Shown: positions 33,184 to 43,444, numbered from the stretch's first letter. The stretch is DNA of 64,000 nucleotides from a candidate division WOR-3 bacterium (GCA_039804165.1 JBDRZZ010000002.1:114648-178647), one strand, 5' to 3'. Numbers and translations are program-made. Notes: generated by a model from the letters alone, not told the origin.

Positions 33184-33909
33184 ATGAAGATAGATAAAGA
33201 AGTTTTAGAAAGGATAAAAAAAGCTGAAACTGCATTCGCTTTGACAGGAGCAGGGAGTTCGGCTCCCTCAGGCATTCCGACTTTTAGAGGCAGTGAGGGT
33301 TTTTGGAAAGATAAGACTCCTTTTTCTGTTGAAATGTTTAAAGAGAATCCTCAAATAGTTTGGGAATGGCATATAGAGATAAAAAATTTGATAAAAAAAG
33401 CAAAGCCAAATGCTTCTCATTTCACTCTTGCAAAAATGCAAAAATTTTTTAAAGATTTTGCAGTAATAACTCAAAATATAGATAATTTACATCAAGAGGC
33501 TGGTTCAGATAAAGTTATTGAGCTTCACGGTAATATTTACAGAAACAAATGCAATGATTGCGGAAAAAAATATGGAGAAATAGATACAAAAGAAATCCCT
33601 AAATGTGAAGAATGTGGAGGTTTGGTAAGACCTGATGTTGTTTGGTTTGGAGAACCTCTTCCATATGATGCACTTCTCGAAGCAAGAAGATATGCAGAGA
33701 GAAGCGAACTTTGTTTTGTTATAGGGACTTCAGGGGTTGTTCAACCCGCAGCTTCTATTCCTCTTATTGCAAAAGAATATGGAGCTTTTGTGGTTGAGGT
33801 AAATATAGAAGAGACAGTTTTAAGTAGATACTTAGATTATTCTATTTTTGGAGATGTTTCAATAGTTCTCCCTGAACTTTATGAGGAGTTGCTTAAAAAT
33901 GGAGGATAA
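33184..33909 (+). CDS. NAD-dependent protein deacylase (sirtuin, Sir2 family)
   Basis: 241 residues. NAD-binding motif [15 protein letters not shown] (residues ~20-34), [12 protein letters not shown], catalytic His in ELHGN, and zinc ligands CNDCGK...CEECGG followed by [12 protein letters not shown]. The sirtuin removes acyl groups from lysine using NAD. The usual G-A-G-x-S-A-E/x-S-G-I-P is intact. It is the first gene of an overlapping operon that also encodes NAD kinase. The start ATG follows the -10 box by 7 nt and lacks a Shine-Dalgarno, so the message is probably leaderless. Confidence 0.93.
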   Translation: MKIDKEVLERIKKAETAFALTGAGSSAPSGIPTFRGSEGFWKDKTPFSVEMFKENPQIVWEWHIEIKNLIKKAKPNASHFTLAKMQKFFKDFAVITQNIDNLHQEAGSDKVIELHGNIYRNKCNDCGKKYGEIDTKEIPKCEECGGLVRPDVVWFGEPLPYDALLEARRYAERSELCFVIGTSGVVQPAASIPLIAKEYGAFVVEVNIEETVLSRYLDYSIFGDVSIVLPELYEELLKNGG

Positions 33910-34990
33910 CTTTTTTTTAGAAAAAGCAAAGGAATATAAAACTAAATATGAAGAAGTTCTGAAGGCTCTTCAGAGTCCTGAAATTATTACTGAGAAGAAA
34001 AAGTTTATAGAATTGTCTCAAGAGAAAAAAGCCTTAGAATTGGTGATAAAACCTTTTGATGAATACAATAAAATTATGGAAAAGATAAAGGAAGATGAAA
34101 ATATTATTGAAGAAACAGAAGATAAAGAAATAATAGAACTTGCGAAAGAAGAGATTCAAAAGCTGAAAAAGGAAAGTAAGAGATTACTAGATGAAATAAA
34201 AGAGGCTTTGATCTCTGGAGATCCTGATGATGATAAGAATGTGATTCTTGAAATTCGTGCAGGAACTGGAGGAGAAGAGGCGGCTTTATTTGCCGCGGAT
34301 CTTCTGAGAATGTATTCTCGTTATGCAGAAAGTAAAGGATGGAAATTTGAAGTGGTTGATTTTAATAAAACAGGGATGAATGGATATAAAGAAGTTATCA
34401 CTATTATTTCTGGTAAAAATGTCTATGGGAATTTGAAATTTGAAAGTGGAATCCATCGTGTGCAAAGAGTTCCAATTACTGAATCTAGTGGTAGAATTCA
34501 TACTTCTGCTGTGTCTGTCGCTGTTCTTCCCGAAAGAGAGGAGGTAGAAGTAGAGATAAAGCCTGAAGATCTTAAAATTGATTTTTATTCGGCCTCAGGT
34601 CCTGGAGGACAACACGTAAACAAATCTGCTACAGCTGTTAGAATTGAACATAAACCTTCTGGACTTGTAGTTACTTGTCAAGATGAAAGATCTCAATATC
34701 AAAATAGGATGAAAGCAATGAGGCTATTACGAGCAAAACTTTTTGAGTTTGAAAAAGAGAAAGAGGAAAATGAGATTAGAACGAAAAGGAGACAAATGGT
34801 CGGTTCTGGTGATCGAAGTGAAAAAATAAGAACATATAATTTTCCACAGAATAGAATTACCGATCATAGGATTAATTATACTAAGTATAATTTGGATTCT
34901 TTTCTTGATGGGGATCTTGATGATTTAATAGAAAGTTTAAAAGCAGCTAATAGGGAGGATGTTTTAAATGAAGTTAAGAGAAGCTCTTGA
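33899..34990 (+). CDS. prfA: peptide chain release factor 1
   Basis: 363 residues. The catalytic GGQ is in [16 protein letters not shown]. The stop-codon recognition tripeptide region reads [14 protein letters not shown], with P-I-T in place of P-A/V-T, as expected for RF1 rather than RF2. The ATG at 33899 is preferred over an upstream in-frame ATG at 33881, because GAGGAG lies 11-18 nt before it and family N termini begin near here. The gene starts within the last codons of the sirtuin gene and ends inside prmC, whose product methylates this protein's GGQ glutamine. Confidence 0.95.
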   Translation: MEDNFFLEKAKEYKTKYEEVLKALQSPEIITEKKKFIELSQEKKALELVIKPFDEYNKIMEKIKEDENIIEETEDKEIIELAKEEIQKLKKESKRLLDEIKEALISGDPDDDKNVILEIRAGTGGEEAALFAADLLRMYSRYAESKGWKFEVVDFNKTGMNGYKEVITIISGKNVYGNLKFESGIHRVQRVPITESSGRIHTSAVSVAVLPEREEVEVEIKPEDLKIDFYSASGPGGQHVNKSATAVRIEHKPSGLVVTCQDERSQYQNRMKAMRLLRAKLFEFEKEKEENEIRTKRRQMVGSGDRSEKIRTYNFPQNRITDHRINYTKYNLDSFLDGDLDDLIESLKAANREDVLNEVKRSS

Positions 34991-35795
34991 TCTTGGAACC
35001 AAAGAATTATCCAGATTTAGCAATAATCCGGAGTTTGAGAGTTTTGTTTTTTTGGAAGAATCTACGGGTAAAAAGAGGGAAGAGATTCTAACTAATGAAG
35101 AAGAACTTGATGAAAAAGCCTTTTTGAAGTTTGAGAATTATTTAAGAAGAAGAAAAGAAGGAGAACCTTGGCAATATATAATTGGCTCTACAAATTTTCT
35201 TGGTTTTAAAATTTTTATAGAGGAAGGTGTTTTTATTCCTCGACCCGAAACAGAGTTTTTGACATTTTTAGCCATTCATAAATTGAAAAATTTAAAAGCT
35301 CCTTTTATTCTTGAAATAGGAACAGGTTCGGGAGCAATATCTTTAAGTATTGCTGGTTCTTTAAAAGAAGCTAATATAATTGCTACAGATATTTCAAGGA
35401 AAGCTATAAAAATATGTAAGAAAAATTTTGATTTCCATAATCTTAGATCTTATGTGAGTATAGTTATTGCAGATTTACTAAGTTGTTTTTCAAAAGAGGA
35501 AAAGTTTGATTTAATTATTTCTAATCCTCCATATATTCCTATAGAGAATTTAAGCAGTTTGGATGAAGTTGTTAAGAAAGAGCCTATGCTGGCTCTTAAT
35601 GGAGGAGAGAATGGTGTTTATTTTATAAATAAAATATTGGAAGAAGGTTCTCTTAGATTAAGAAAAGGAGGGTATATTCTTATTGAAATTGATGAGGTTA
35701 ATTTGCCTTATATAAAGATCCCTGAAAGAATTTACGCTTCGATTTTACCTGATCAGTTTGGAAGAAATAGAATATTATTTGGGATAAGAAAATGA
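34968..35795 (+). CDS. prmC: release factor glutamine methyltransferase
   Basis: 275 residues. N-terminal helical domain with [16 protein letters not shown] and IPRPETE, then a class I methyltransferase with [13 protein letters not shown] (SAM binding) and the N-P-P-Y motif in ISNPPYIP. It methylates the glutamine of the GGQ motif in release factors. The start ATG 34968 has AGGGAGGA upstream and lies 23 nt inside prfA. prfA-prmC adjacency is widely conserved. Confidence 0.95.
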   Translation: MKLREALDLGTKELSRFSNNPEFESFVFLEESTGKKREEILTNEEELDEKAFLKFENYLRRRKEGEPWQYIIGSTNFLGFKIFIEEGVFIPRPETEFLTFLAIHKLKNLKAPFILEIGTGSGAISLSIAGSLKEANIIATDISRKAIKICKKNFDFHNLRSYVSIVIADLLSCFSKEEKFDLIISNPPYIPIENLSSLDEVVKKEPMLALNGGENGVYFINKILEEGSLRLRKGGYILIEIDEVNLPYIKIPERIYASILPDQFGRNRILFGIRK

Positions 35796-36586
35796 AAAAT
35801 AAAATAATCGTTTTTTATACTCCAGGAAAAAAATATATTGAAACTGTTTTGGAAAAAATAAAAGAAGCAGCAAAGAATAATAATTATTCAGTCTCTGTAT
35901 ATAAAAAAGAAAAAGAAGAGTTAAAAGAATTTGATTTTGGAATTGCAGTTGGAGGAGATGGAACATTTCTCTGGGCAGCTTCAATTGTATGTAAATTTAA
36001 TCTACCAATTTTGGGAATAAATTTAGGGAATCTTGGTTTTCTTACTGATATTAAAAAAGAAGAAATTGATAAAGTTTTTTTGTATCTTAAAGATAAAAAT
36101 TATTACATTCAGGAGAGGTCTCTTTTAAAAGCTAATTTTAAAGGAAAAGAAGAAATAGCTTTGAATGATTGTGTTTTTTCTTCAAAGGATATTAGAGTCA
36201 TTAATTTAGATATATTTATAGATGATGAATTTGTAACTCAAATTTCAGGAGATGGACTAATTATTGCTACTCCTACAGGGTCTACCGCATATTCTCTTTC
36301 TTCTGGTGGACCGATTTTAAAACCGGATGTTGAGGCTTTTGTGATAACACCAATATCACCACACACTTTGACTTTTCGCCCTATTGTGGTTAGTTGGAAA
36401 TCTCGTATTCTTGTAAAGGTAAAAAGATCGTGTAATTTTATTTGTGACGGGCAGAGATTATTTAATCTTGATGAAGATGAAGAAGTTTTAATTAGAAAAA
36501 ATGAAAGCCCTTTGAAGGTTGTGAAAATTAAGGATTGGAAGTATTTTAGTATTTTAAGAGAAAAATTAAATTGGGGGAATAAATGA
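35792..36586 (+). CDS. nadK: NAD kinase
   Basis: 264 residues. Phosphorylates NAD to NADP. The signature GGDGTFLWAA is near residue 53 and TPTGSTAYSLSSGGPI near residue 165, with the conserved ALNDCVF segment (N-D/E motif). It overlaps prmC by 4 nt and recN by 4 nt. nadD, which makes the dinucleotide precursor, is at 47415-47972; the sirtuin at the head of this operon consumes NAD. Confidence 0.95.
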   Translation: MKNKIIVFYTPGKKYIETVLEKIKEAAKNNNYSVSVYKKEKEELKEFDFGIAVGGDGTFLWAASIVCKFNLPILGINLGNLGFLTDIKKEEIDKVFLYLKDKNYYIQERSLLKANFKGKEEIALNDCVFSSKDIRVINLDIFIDDEFVTQISGDGLIIATPTGSTAYSLSSGGPILKPDVEAFVITPISPHTLTFRPIVVSWKSRILVKVKRSCNFICDGQRLFNLDEDEEVLIRKNESPLKVVKIKDWKYFSILREKLNWGNK

Positions 36587-38235
36587 TTAAGGAGATGAGA
36601 ATTAGAGACTATGCTCTTATTGAACGAGTTGAATTAAATTTCTCTCCGGGTTTTAATGTCCTGACAGGTTCAACAGGTACAGGTAAGTCTATAATAATAA
36701 ATGCGCTTTCTCTTTTACTTGGAGATAAAGGAGATATAACTTCCATAAGGAGAGAAACTGATAGAGCTATTGTTGAAGGGATTTTTAATAACTCTCCACG
36801 AATAAGTAAGATTTTAGATAAATACGGAATACCAGAAGAAGAGGAACTTGTTATAAGAAGGATTATAAATAGAAAAGGAGGAGGAAGAATTTACATAAAT
36901 GGTTCTATTGCCAATATTGAGATTTTAAAAGAAATTGGGGATCTCCTTTTTGATATTCATGGTCAGCATGAGCATCAATTACTTATAAGAGAAGAAACTC
37001 ATATAGATTTTTTGGATTCTTATGGTAAATTAATGGAAGAGAGAAAATTAATGATGGAGAAATTTGATTTGCTTAAGAGTCTAAAAAGAGAACTTATAGA
37101 GATAACTTTAAAAGAAAAGGAAATAAACGAAAAGAAGGAGCTATATGAGTTTCAGAGAAATGAGTTGGATTTTATAAAATGGGAACCTAAAGAATATCAA
37201 GAACTGATAGAGGAGAAGAGAAAACTTGATAATTTTGAAGAAATAAAAGAATTAATGTATTATGCGAGTTCTTTATTAAGCGATGGAGATCAATCAATTC
37301 TGAGTAAATTGTCTTTAGTTACTTCAAATGTTAAAAGGGCGGGAGTTTTTGATAAAACCTTGGAAGAACTTGGAAGGAGATTAGAAGAAGCAAATTTGAT
37401 TCTTCAGGATTCTTCTTTGGAGCTTGACAGATATAGAGATAGGCTCTCTTATGATAAAGAGAGGCTTCTTGAACTTACAAATATAGTAGATAGAGTGGAG
37501 AATCTAAAAAGGAAGTATAAAAAAAGTTTTGAAGACCTTCTTATATTAAAGGAGGAATTAAAGAAGAAGTTTTTTGATATAGATTCCTTAAAAGAAAGGG
37601 AGAAAGAATTAATAAGAAAGATAGAAGACGAAGAGAAAAAATTTCAAGAATTAATAGATAAAGTTTCGGAAAAAAGGAAAGAGATTTCCAAAGAATTTGC
37701 CGAGAAAGTAGAAGAAGAGTTGAGAGATTTGGGCTTTGAGAAAGCTCATTTTAAAGTGGAGATAAAAGAAAAAGAAACACCAGATGAAAAAGGCAAAGAC
37801 GAAGTAAGGTTTTTATTTGAACCAAACGTAGGTGAAGGATGGAATAGACTTTCAAGTATTGCTTCAGGGGGGGAATTATCACGAGTTATGCTCGCTTTAA
37901 AATCTATTCTTTCGGATGTGGATCAAGTAGAAGGGTTAGTTTTTGATGAAATAGACTCAGGAATAGGAGGAGGTCTTGCCAAGAAAGTAGGAGAGAAAAT
38001 GAGAAAAATTGGGGAAAAAAGACAGGTCTTGTGTGTAACACATCTTCCTTCTATTGCTGCAGAAGCTAGTTTCCATATAAAAGTTGAGAAAAAAGAAAGA
38101 GAAGGGAGAACGGTTACAGAAGTTAAGGAAATCAGTGGTGATGAAAGGGTTGAAGAAATTGCAAGAATGATTTCAGGTGAAATTTCCATTGAAACAGCAA
38201 GAAGGCACGCTATTGAGCTATTAAGTAAAAAATAA
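36583..38235 (+). CDS. recN: DNA repair protein RecN
   Basis: 550 residues, SMC-like. Walker A is GSTGTGKSIIINAL near residue 28 (usually GETGAGKS), FDIHGQHEHQLL is the RecN-specific segment, a long coiled coil fills the middle, and the C-terminal lobe carries the ABC signature SSIASGGELSRVMLALK and Walker B GLVFDEIDSGIGG. It acts in double-strand break repair. nadK-recN adjacency is conserved in several phyla. This is the last gene of the operon; no clear terminator hairpin follows in 38236-38288. Confidence 0.95.
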   Translation: MIKEMRIRDYALIERVELNFSPGFNVLTGSTGTGKSIIINALSLLLGDKGDITSIRRETDRAIVEGIFNNSPRISKILDKYGIPEEEELVIRRIINRKGGGRIYINGSIANIEILKEIGDLLFDIHGQHEHQLLIREETHIDFLDSYGKLMEERKLMMEKFDLLKSLKRELIEITLKEKEINEKKELYEFQRNELDFIKWEPKEYQELIEEKRKLDNFEEIKELMYYASSLLSDGDQSILSKLSLVTSNVKRAGVFDKTLEELGRRLEEANLILQDSSLELDRYRDRLSYDKERLLELTNIVDRVENLKRKYKKSFEDLLILKEELKKKFFDIDSLKEREKELIRKIEDEEKKFQELIDKVSEKRKEISKEFAEKVEEELRDLGFEKAHFKVEIKEKETPDEKGKDEVRFLFEPNVGEGWNRLSSIASGGELSRVMLALKSILSDVDQVEGLVFDEIDSGIGGGLAKKVGEKMRKIGEKRQVLCVTHLPSIAAEASFHIKVEKKEREGRTVTEVKEISGDERVEEIARMISGEISIETARRHAIELLSKK

Positions 38236-38288
38236 TTATAAATTTTGGTTGTTTCTAACTTATGCATTAAAAAAATTTTATAATCCCC

Positions 38289-38316
38289 TTGACAGAGTTA
38301 TAATAGCTTATATATT
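38289..38316 (+). promoter_or_regulatory. promoter of carAB
   Basis: TTGACA at 38289-38294, 16-bp spacer, TATATT at 38311-38316; predicted start near 38323, giving a leader of about 100 nt before carA. Confidence 0.75.
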
Positions 38317-38322
38317 GAAACG

Positions 38323-38425
38323 GGTAATTCGGTGAAGAAAGTAATCTTAATAATTAAAGAAGAGAAATTAGGGAATGTCTGTAAAACAGGTGTTTTTTTA
38401 ATTGGTTTTTTGAGGAATTTAGTGA
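38323..38425 (+). promoter_or_regulatory. carA leader with terminator-like hairpin (possible attenuator)
   Basis: The leader holds an imperfect hairpin, AATGTCTGT-AAA-ACAGGTGTT (about 38374-38395), 9 bp including three G-T pairs. It is followed by seven T, resembling a weak intrinsic terminator upstream of carA. A GTG-started frame of 35 codons (38332-38439) runs through it and overlaps carA, but has no ribosome binding site. Control by pyrimidines or translation is only a possibility. Confidence 0.4.
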
Positions 38426-39496
38426 ATGTCAAACAATGAAAGAATAGGGAAGCTTATCTTAGAAGACGGTTCTATTTTTGAGGGTTTTTCTTTCGGAGAA
38501 GAAAAAAATGTTAGTGGAGAAGTTGTTTTTAATACAGGAATGGTTGGTTATCCTGAGACTCTAACCGATCCTTCTTATAGAGGTCAAATTCTTGTTTTAA
38601 CTTATCCTTTAATCGGAAATTATGGGGTTCCTGGAGATGAAAGAGAAGATGGATTATTGAAGTATTTCGAATCAGAGGAGATTCAGGTTAAAGGGCTCGT
38701 CATCTCAGACCTTTCGTTTGATTATTCTCATTGGAGTGCGAGACGATCCCTTATGGATTGGTTTAAATATAGTAAAATTCCAGGTTTATATGGAATAGAT
38801 ACAAGGATGTTAACGAAAAGGTTAAGAGAAAAAGGAACAATGCTTGGTAAAATTGTATTTAATAATGAAGATATCGAATTTGATAATCCAAATGAGAGAA
38901 ATTTAGTATCCGAGGTTAGTGTAAAGGAGGTGATAGAATATAAAAGAAGTAGAAAAAGAATAGGTCTTGTTGATTGTGGAGTTAAGAATAATATAATAAG
39001 AGCTTTTTTAAAGAGAGATATATCTGTTATTAGATATCCTTGGGATTTTGACTTTACAAAGGATAAAATTGATGGAGTTTTAATCTCAAATGGTCCTGGG
39101 GATCCTAAAAAATGTGAAGCTACGATAGAAAATGTAAGAAAAGCTATTTCTAAAAATATCCCAATCCTTGGGATATGTCTCGGTTCTCAAATTCTTGGAC
39201 TTGCTGCAGGAGCTAATACCTATAAGCTAAAATATGGACATAGAGGACAGAATCAACCTTGCGTAGAAGTTGGAACAAGGCGATGTTATATTACTTCTCA
39301 AAATCATGGATATGCTGTGGATGCTAAGACACTTCCTGAGGATTGGAGAGAATGGTTTTATAATAACAATGACCAAACAAACGAAGGGATAATCCATCTC
39401 TCTAAGCCTTTCTTTGGTTCTCAATTTCATCCTGAGGCTTCTCCAGGTCCAGATGATACTGAATTTATTTTCGATTTATTTGTGAGGGCGCTTTGA
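38426..39496 (+). CDS. carA: carbamoyl-phosphate synthase small subunit
   Basis: 356 residues. Supplies ammonia from glutamine to the large subunit for carbamoyl phosphate synthesis (pyrimidines, arginine). The N-terminal carA-specific domain has FNTGMVGYPETLTDPSYRGQI. The C-terminal class I glutamine amidotransferase domain has nucleophile Cys in GICLGSQILGLAAG and His-Glu in SQFHPEASPGP. GAGG lies 11-14 nt before ATG 38426. The stop overlaps the TTG start of carB (TTGA). Confidence 0.95.
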   Translation: MSNNERIGKLILEDGSIFEGFSFGEEKNVSGEVVFNTGMVGYPETLTDPSYRGQILVLTYPLIGNYGVPGDEREDGLLKYFESEEIQVKGLVISDLSFDYSHWSARRSLMDWFKYSKIPGLYGIDTRMLTKRLREKGTMLGKIVFNNEDIEFDNPNERNLVSEVSVKEVIEYKRSRKRIGLVDCGVKNNIIRAFLKRDISVIRYPWDFDFTKDKIDGVLISNGPGDPKKCEATIENVRKAISKNIPILGICLGSQILGLAAGANTYKLKYGHRGQNQPCVEVGTRRCYITSQNHGYAVDAKTLPEDWREWFYNNNDQTNEGIIHLSKPFFGSQFHPEASPGPDDTEFIFDLFVRAL

Positions 39497-42400
39497 TAAG
39501 AAGAGATATAAAAAAAGTTCTAATTTTAGGTTCTGGAGCAATCAGAATTGGACAAGCGGGAGAGTTTGACTATTCTGGCAGTCAGGCAATCAAAGCCCTA
39601 AAGGAAGAAGGGATAAAAACAGTTCTTATTAATCCGAATATAGCTACAATTCAAACTTCAGAATATTTAACAGATAAAATTTACTTTTTACCATTGGATG
39701 CTTATTTTGTAGAAAAAGTAATTGAGAAAGAAAGACCGGATGGAATTTTACTTGGTTTCGGAGGGCAAACTGGTTTAAATGTTGGAGCAGAATTGGGAGA
39801 AAACGGAATTTTTGAAAAATATGGAGTGGAGGTTCTTGGGACCCCGGTTGAAGTTATTTTAGACACAGAAGATAGAGCAAGATTTGTTAAGAAAATTACA
39901 GAAATAAATTTGAAAGTTCCTAAGAGTAAAGCTGTTACTGATGTTGAGGAGGCTGTTGAAGTTGGTTCTGAGATAGGATATCCTGTTATAGTCCGAATAG
40001 CTTATGCTCTTGGAGGTTTAGGTTCAGGAGTAGCCTATAAGGAAGAAGATTTAAGAATAATAGCAAAGAAAGCTTTTTCCTTTACAAAGCAAATTTTGGT
40101 TGAAGAATATCTCGATGGGTGGAAAGAGATAGAATATGAGGTTGTAAGAGATTGCTATGATAATTGTATTGTTGTGTGTTCAATGGAAAATGTTGATCCA
40201 ATGGGTATTCACACAGGAGAGAGCATTGTTGTTGCACCTGTTCAAACTTTGACAGCTTCAGAGAATTTTAAATTAAGGTCTTATACAATAAAGGTGATTA
40301 GACATCTTGGAGTTGTAGGTGAATGTAATATTCAATATGCTCTTCATCCCGAATCGGGAGATTACCGAATAATTGAAGTTAATGCAAGGTTAAGTAGGAG
40401 TTCAGCCCTTGCTTCTAAGGCGACAGGTTATCCCCTTGCTTTTATTGCTGCTAAACTTGCTTTAGGTTATAGTTTAATCGAATTAAGGAATGCTATTACG
40501 AAGGAAACATCTGCTTGTTTTGAGCCTGCAATAGATTACGTTGTTCTAAAGTATCCGAGATGGGACTTGCAAAAATTTAAAAGAGTTAGTTTCAATATAG
40601 GTTCCGAAATGAAATCTGTTGGAGAAGTAATGGCAATAGGAAGGAGCTTTGAGGAAGTCCTCCAGAAGGCTATTAGAATGTTAGAGGTTGGAATGAATGG
40701 GGTTGTTTGTAATGATATAAAATTTGAGGATTTGGAAAAAGAGTTAAAAGAGCCAACAGATAAGAGAATTTTTGCAATTGTTGAAGCAATTAAAAGAGGT
40801 TACCCAATACAAGAAATATATAAGCTTTCGAAGGTAGATCCATGGTTTTTGTATAAAATAAAAAACATAATTGATGTAGAGGAAAAAATAAAAGGAAAGA
40901 AACTTGAAGAAATTTCTGAAGAGCTTTTAAAAGAGGCAAAAAGAAAAGGTTTTTCAGATAAACAAATCGCAATTCTTACAGGTTCAACCGAATTAGAAGT
41001 TAGAGAAACAAGAAAAAAGAAAAAAATTGTTCCTTATGTTAAACAGATAGATACTCTTGCTGGAGAGTATCCTGCTAAGACTAATTATTTATATCTTACA
41101 TATAATGCTTCTGAGGATGACCTTGAATTTAATGAGAAAAATCAAGTTATTGTTCTTGGGGGAGGAGCTTACCGGATTGGTTCTTCTGTGGAATTTGATT
41201 GGTGTTGCGTAAATGCTGTCTCCACACTTAGAAATTTGAATTATAAAGCAATAATGGTAAATTACAACCCAGAAACCGTTAGCACTGATTACGATATTTG
41301 TGACAAATTGTATTTTGAAGAGATGAGTTTTGAGCGAGTTTTGGATATATATGAGAAAGAGAAACCATTAGGAATAATTGTATCTATGGGCGGACAGATT
41401 CCTAATAACCTTGCCTTACCTTTATATAAGAGCGGGGTTAAGATTCTTGGCACATCTCCTATTGATATTGATAGAGCTGAAGACCGACACAAATTTTCAA
41501 AATTACTTGACGAGCTTGGAATCTCGCAACCTCCCTGGAGAGAAGTAACTTCAATTAAAGACGCAGAAGACTTTGCGAAAGAAGTTGGGTATCCTGTTTT
41601 GGTTCGTCCAAGTTATGTTTTAAGTGGAGCTGCAATGAGTATTGTCCTAAGTGAGGAAGAATTAGAAGGTTATCTTAAGAGGGCTTCAGAAGTAAGTAGA
41701 GAACATCCTGTGGTTATAAGTAAATTTATTACAGGAGCAAAAGAAATAGAAATTGACGCTGTCGCCAATAAAGGGGAATTGTATTGCTATGCTATATCTG
41801 AACATGTTGAGAATGCAGGGGTTCACTCTGGAGATGCAACAATGGTATTTCCTCCTCAGAGAACTTACTTAGAAACAATGAGGAGAATAAAAATAATTGC
41901 AAAGAAAGTAGCAAGAGCTTTGAATATCACAGGACCTTTTAATATCCAGTTTATTGCAAAAGATAACGAAGTAAAAGTTATAGAATGTAACCTGAGGGTT
42001 TCAAGAAGTTTTCCGTTCGTTTCTAAATTTCTTAAAATTAACTTTATTGAGGCTGCAACGAAGATAATAATGGGGAAGAAAGTCCCTCCTTTAAAAAGCT
42101 CTGCTTTTGATCTTGATTATGTAGGTGTTAAGGCTCCTCAGTTTTCCTTTTCGAGATTAAAAGGTTCTGATCCAATTCTTGGCGTAGAGATGACTTCTAC
42201 TGGGGAAGTGGGATGTCTTGGGGATGACTTTAATGAAGCTTTTCTGAAAAGTTTAATCTCTGTTGGTTTTAGAATCCCCAAAAAGTCAATTTTACTTTCC
42301 ACAGGTCCTATTGATAGTAAAGCAGAATTCTTAGAAAGCACAAGAATTCTGAAAGATATGGGATTTGAACTTTATGCGACTAAAGGGACTGCCGATTTTA

Positions 42401-42681
42401 TGAAAAGTAATGGAATAGAAGCAAAAGTTCTCCACTGGCCTTTAGAGAAAAAAGAACCTAATACCCTAACTTATATTGCGGATGGCAAGATTGATTTAGT
42501 GATAAATATTCCCAAAAATATTGAGAAGGAAGAGCTTGATAACGATTACTTAATAAGACGACAAGCTGTAGATTTCAATGTTCCACTTATTACAGACTTA
42601 CAACTTGCTAAGAGATTAGTTGAAGCAATGCAAAAAACATCTCTTAGTGATCTTAAGATAAAAAGCTGGGATGAATATTGA
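39493..42681 (+). CDS. carB: carbamoyl-phosphate synthase large subunit
   Basis: 1062 residues, full length. Two homologous ATP-grasp halves are visible. The first begins KVLILGSGAIRIGQAGEFDYSG with the EVNARLSRSSALASKATGYPLA segment; the second begins VIVLGGGAYRIGSSVEFDW with ECNLRVSRSFPFVSKFLKINF. A C-terminal MGS-like allosteric domain follows (about 930-1062; LLSTGPIDSKAEFLESTRIL). The start is TTG 39493, overlapping the carA stop by 4 nt, consistent with coupled translation. In bacteria the C-terminal domain binds UMP/IMP/ornithine effectors. Confidence 0.96.
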   Translation: MIRRDIKKVLILGSGAIRIGQAGEFDYSGSQAIKALKEEGIKTVLINPNIATIQTSEYLTDKIYFLPLDAYFVEKVIEKERPDGILLGFGGQTGLNVGAELGENGIFEKYGVEVLGTPVEVILDTEDRARFVKKITEINLKVPKSKAVTDVEEAVEVGSEIGYPVIVRIAYALGGLGSGVAYKEEDLRIIAKKAFSFTKQILVEEYLDGWKEIEYEVVRDCYDNCIVVCSMENVDPMGIHTGESIVVAPVQTLTASENFKLRSYTIKVIRHLGVVGECNIQYALHPESGDYRIIEVNARLSRSSALASKATGYPLAFIAAKLALGYSLIELRNAITKETSACFEPAIDYVVLKYPRWDLQKFKRVSFNIGSEMKSVGEVMAIGRSFEEVLQKAIRMLEVGMNGVVCNDIKFEDLEKELKEPTDKRIFAIVEAIKRGYPIQEIYKLSKVDPWFLYKIKNIIDVEEKIKGKKLEEISEELLKEAKRKGFSDKQIAILTGSTELEVRETRKKKKIVPYVKQIDTLAGEYPAKTNYLYLTYNASEDDLEFNEKNQVIVLGGGAYRIGSSVEFDWCCVNAVSTLRNLNYKAIMVNYNPETVSTDYDICDKLYFEEMSFERVLDIYEKEKPLGIIVSMGGQIPNNLALPLYKSGVKILGTSPIDIDRAEDRHKFSKLLDELGISQPPWREVTSIKDAEDFAKEVGYPVLVRPSYVLSGAAMSIVLSEEELEGYLKRASEVSREHPVVISKFITGAKEIEIDAVANKGELYCYAISEHVENAGVHSGDATMVFPPQRTYLETMRRIKIIAKKVARALNITGPFNIQFIAKDNEVKVIECNLRVSRSFPFVSKFLKINFIEAATKIIMGKKVPPLKSSAFDLDYVGVKAPQFSFSRLKGSDPILGVEMTSTGEVGCLGDDFNEAFLKSLISVGFRIPKKSILLSTGPIDSKAEFLESTRILKDMGFELYATKGTADFMKSNGIEAKVLHWPLEKKEPNTLTYIADGKIDLVINIPKNIEKEELDNDYLIRRQAVDFNVPLITDLQLAKRLVEAMQKTSLSDLKIKSWDEY

Positions 42682-42685
42682 ACTC

Positions 42686-42713
42686 TTGACATATTACCAA
42701 AAATGTGTATTTT
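42686..42713 (+). promoter_or_regulatory. promoter of OmpA-like lipoprotein gene
   Basis: TTGACA at 42686-42691, 16-bp spacer, TATTTT at 42708-42713, starting 4 nt after the carB stop. Confidence 0.6.
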
Positions 42714-42746
42714 TAAATCAAAGCAAATCTTAAAAGGAGGTAGATT

Positions 42747-43415
42747 ATGAAAAGAGGAGTAGTAGGAATAGTTTTAGTGCTTGTGTTAATACTGGGAGAG
42801 CTTGGTTGTGCAACCCGTCAGCAAACAGGAGCACTAGTTGGAGCAACTACAGGAGGAGTTGTTGGAGGGCTAATTGGGAAGAAGGCAGGAAATACAGCTT
42901 TAGGAGCTATCTTAGGAGCTGCAATTGGAGGTGCTGCAGGAGCCTACATTGGTCGCTATATGGATCAGCAGGCTGAAGAGATGAAACGAGATCTTGCTGG
43001 TGCAAAGATTGAGAGAGTTGGTGAAGGAATAAAGATTACTTTTGATTCTGGAATACTCTTTGATACAGGAAAATCAACATTAAAGCCAGAAAGTATGGAA
43101 GAATTGAAAAAACTTGCGAGAATATTAAATAAGTATAAAGATACCAATATATTGCTGGAAGGACATACAGATGCTATAGGTTCAGAAGAATATAATCTTG
43201 ATTTGTCTCAAAGAAGGGCTCAATCAGTAGCAAATTATCTTGCCAGTTTGGGAGTTGATCCTACTCGTTTTACAGTGATGGGTTATGGAGAACAACAGCC
43301 TATTGCCAGCAATGAGACAGAGGAAGGTCGTAGATTAAATCGTCGTGTAGAAGTCGCAATTTACGCTAACGAACAACTCAAGAAAATTGCGGAGAAAGAA
43401 GCCGGTTCTGGATAG
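42747..43415 (+). CDS. OmpA/Pal-type peptidoglycan-associated lipoprotein with glycine zipper
   Basis: 222 residues. Lipoprotein signal peptide ending LGELGC (Cys about 22). Residues ~30-70 are glycine-rich (GATTGGVVGGLIGKKAGNTALGA... in repeats of G-x3-G), a glycine-zipper membrane-associated segment. The C-terminal OmpA domain has FDTGKSTLKPES, LLEGHTDAIGSEEYNLDLSQRRAQSVANYL and the RRVEVAI ending, the parts that bind diaminopimelate in peptidoglycan. AAAAGGAGG lies 6-7 nt before the ATG. It anchors outer membrane to cell wall. It is monocistronic, flanked by its own promoter and a perfect terminator. Confidence 0.93.
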   Translation: MKRGVVGIVLVLVLILGELGCATRQQTGALVGATTGGVVGGLIGKKAGNTALGAILGAAIGGAAGAYIGRYMDQQAEEMKRDLAGAKIERVGEGIKITFDSGILFDTGKSTLKPESMEELKKLARILNKYKDTNILLEGHTDAIGSEEYNLDLSQRRAQSVANYLASLGVDPTRFTVMGYGEQQPIASNETEEGRRLNRRVEVAIYANEQLKKIAEKEAGSG

Positions 43416-43444
43416 TTCCTGGTAATTAAAATCATATAATAAAT

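Noticed and set aside
38332..38439. GTG-started 35-codon frame before carA as a real gene
   Set aside because: No ribosome binding site, low-complexity product and overlap with carA; mentioned only as part of the possible leader.
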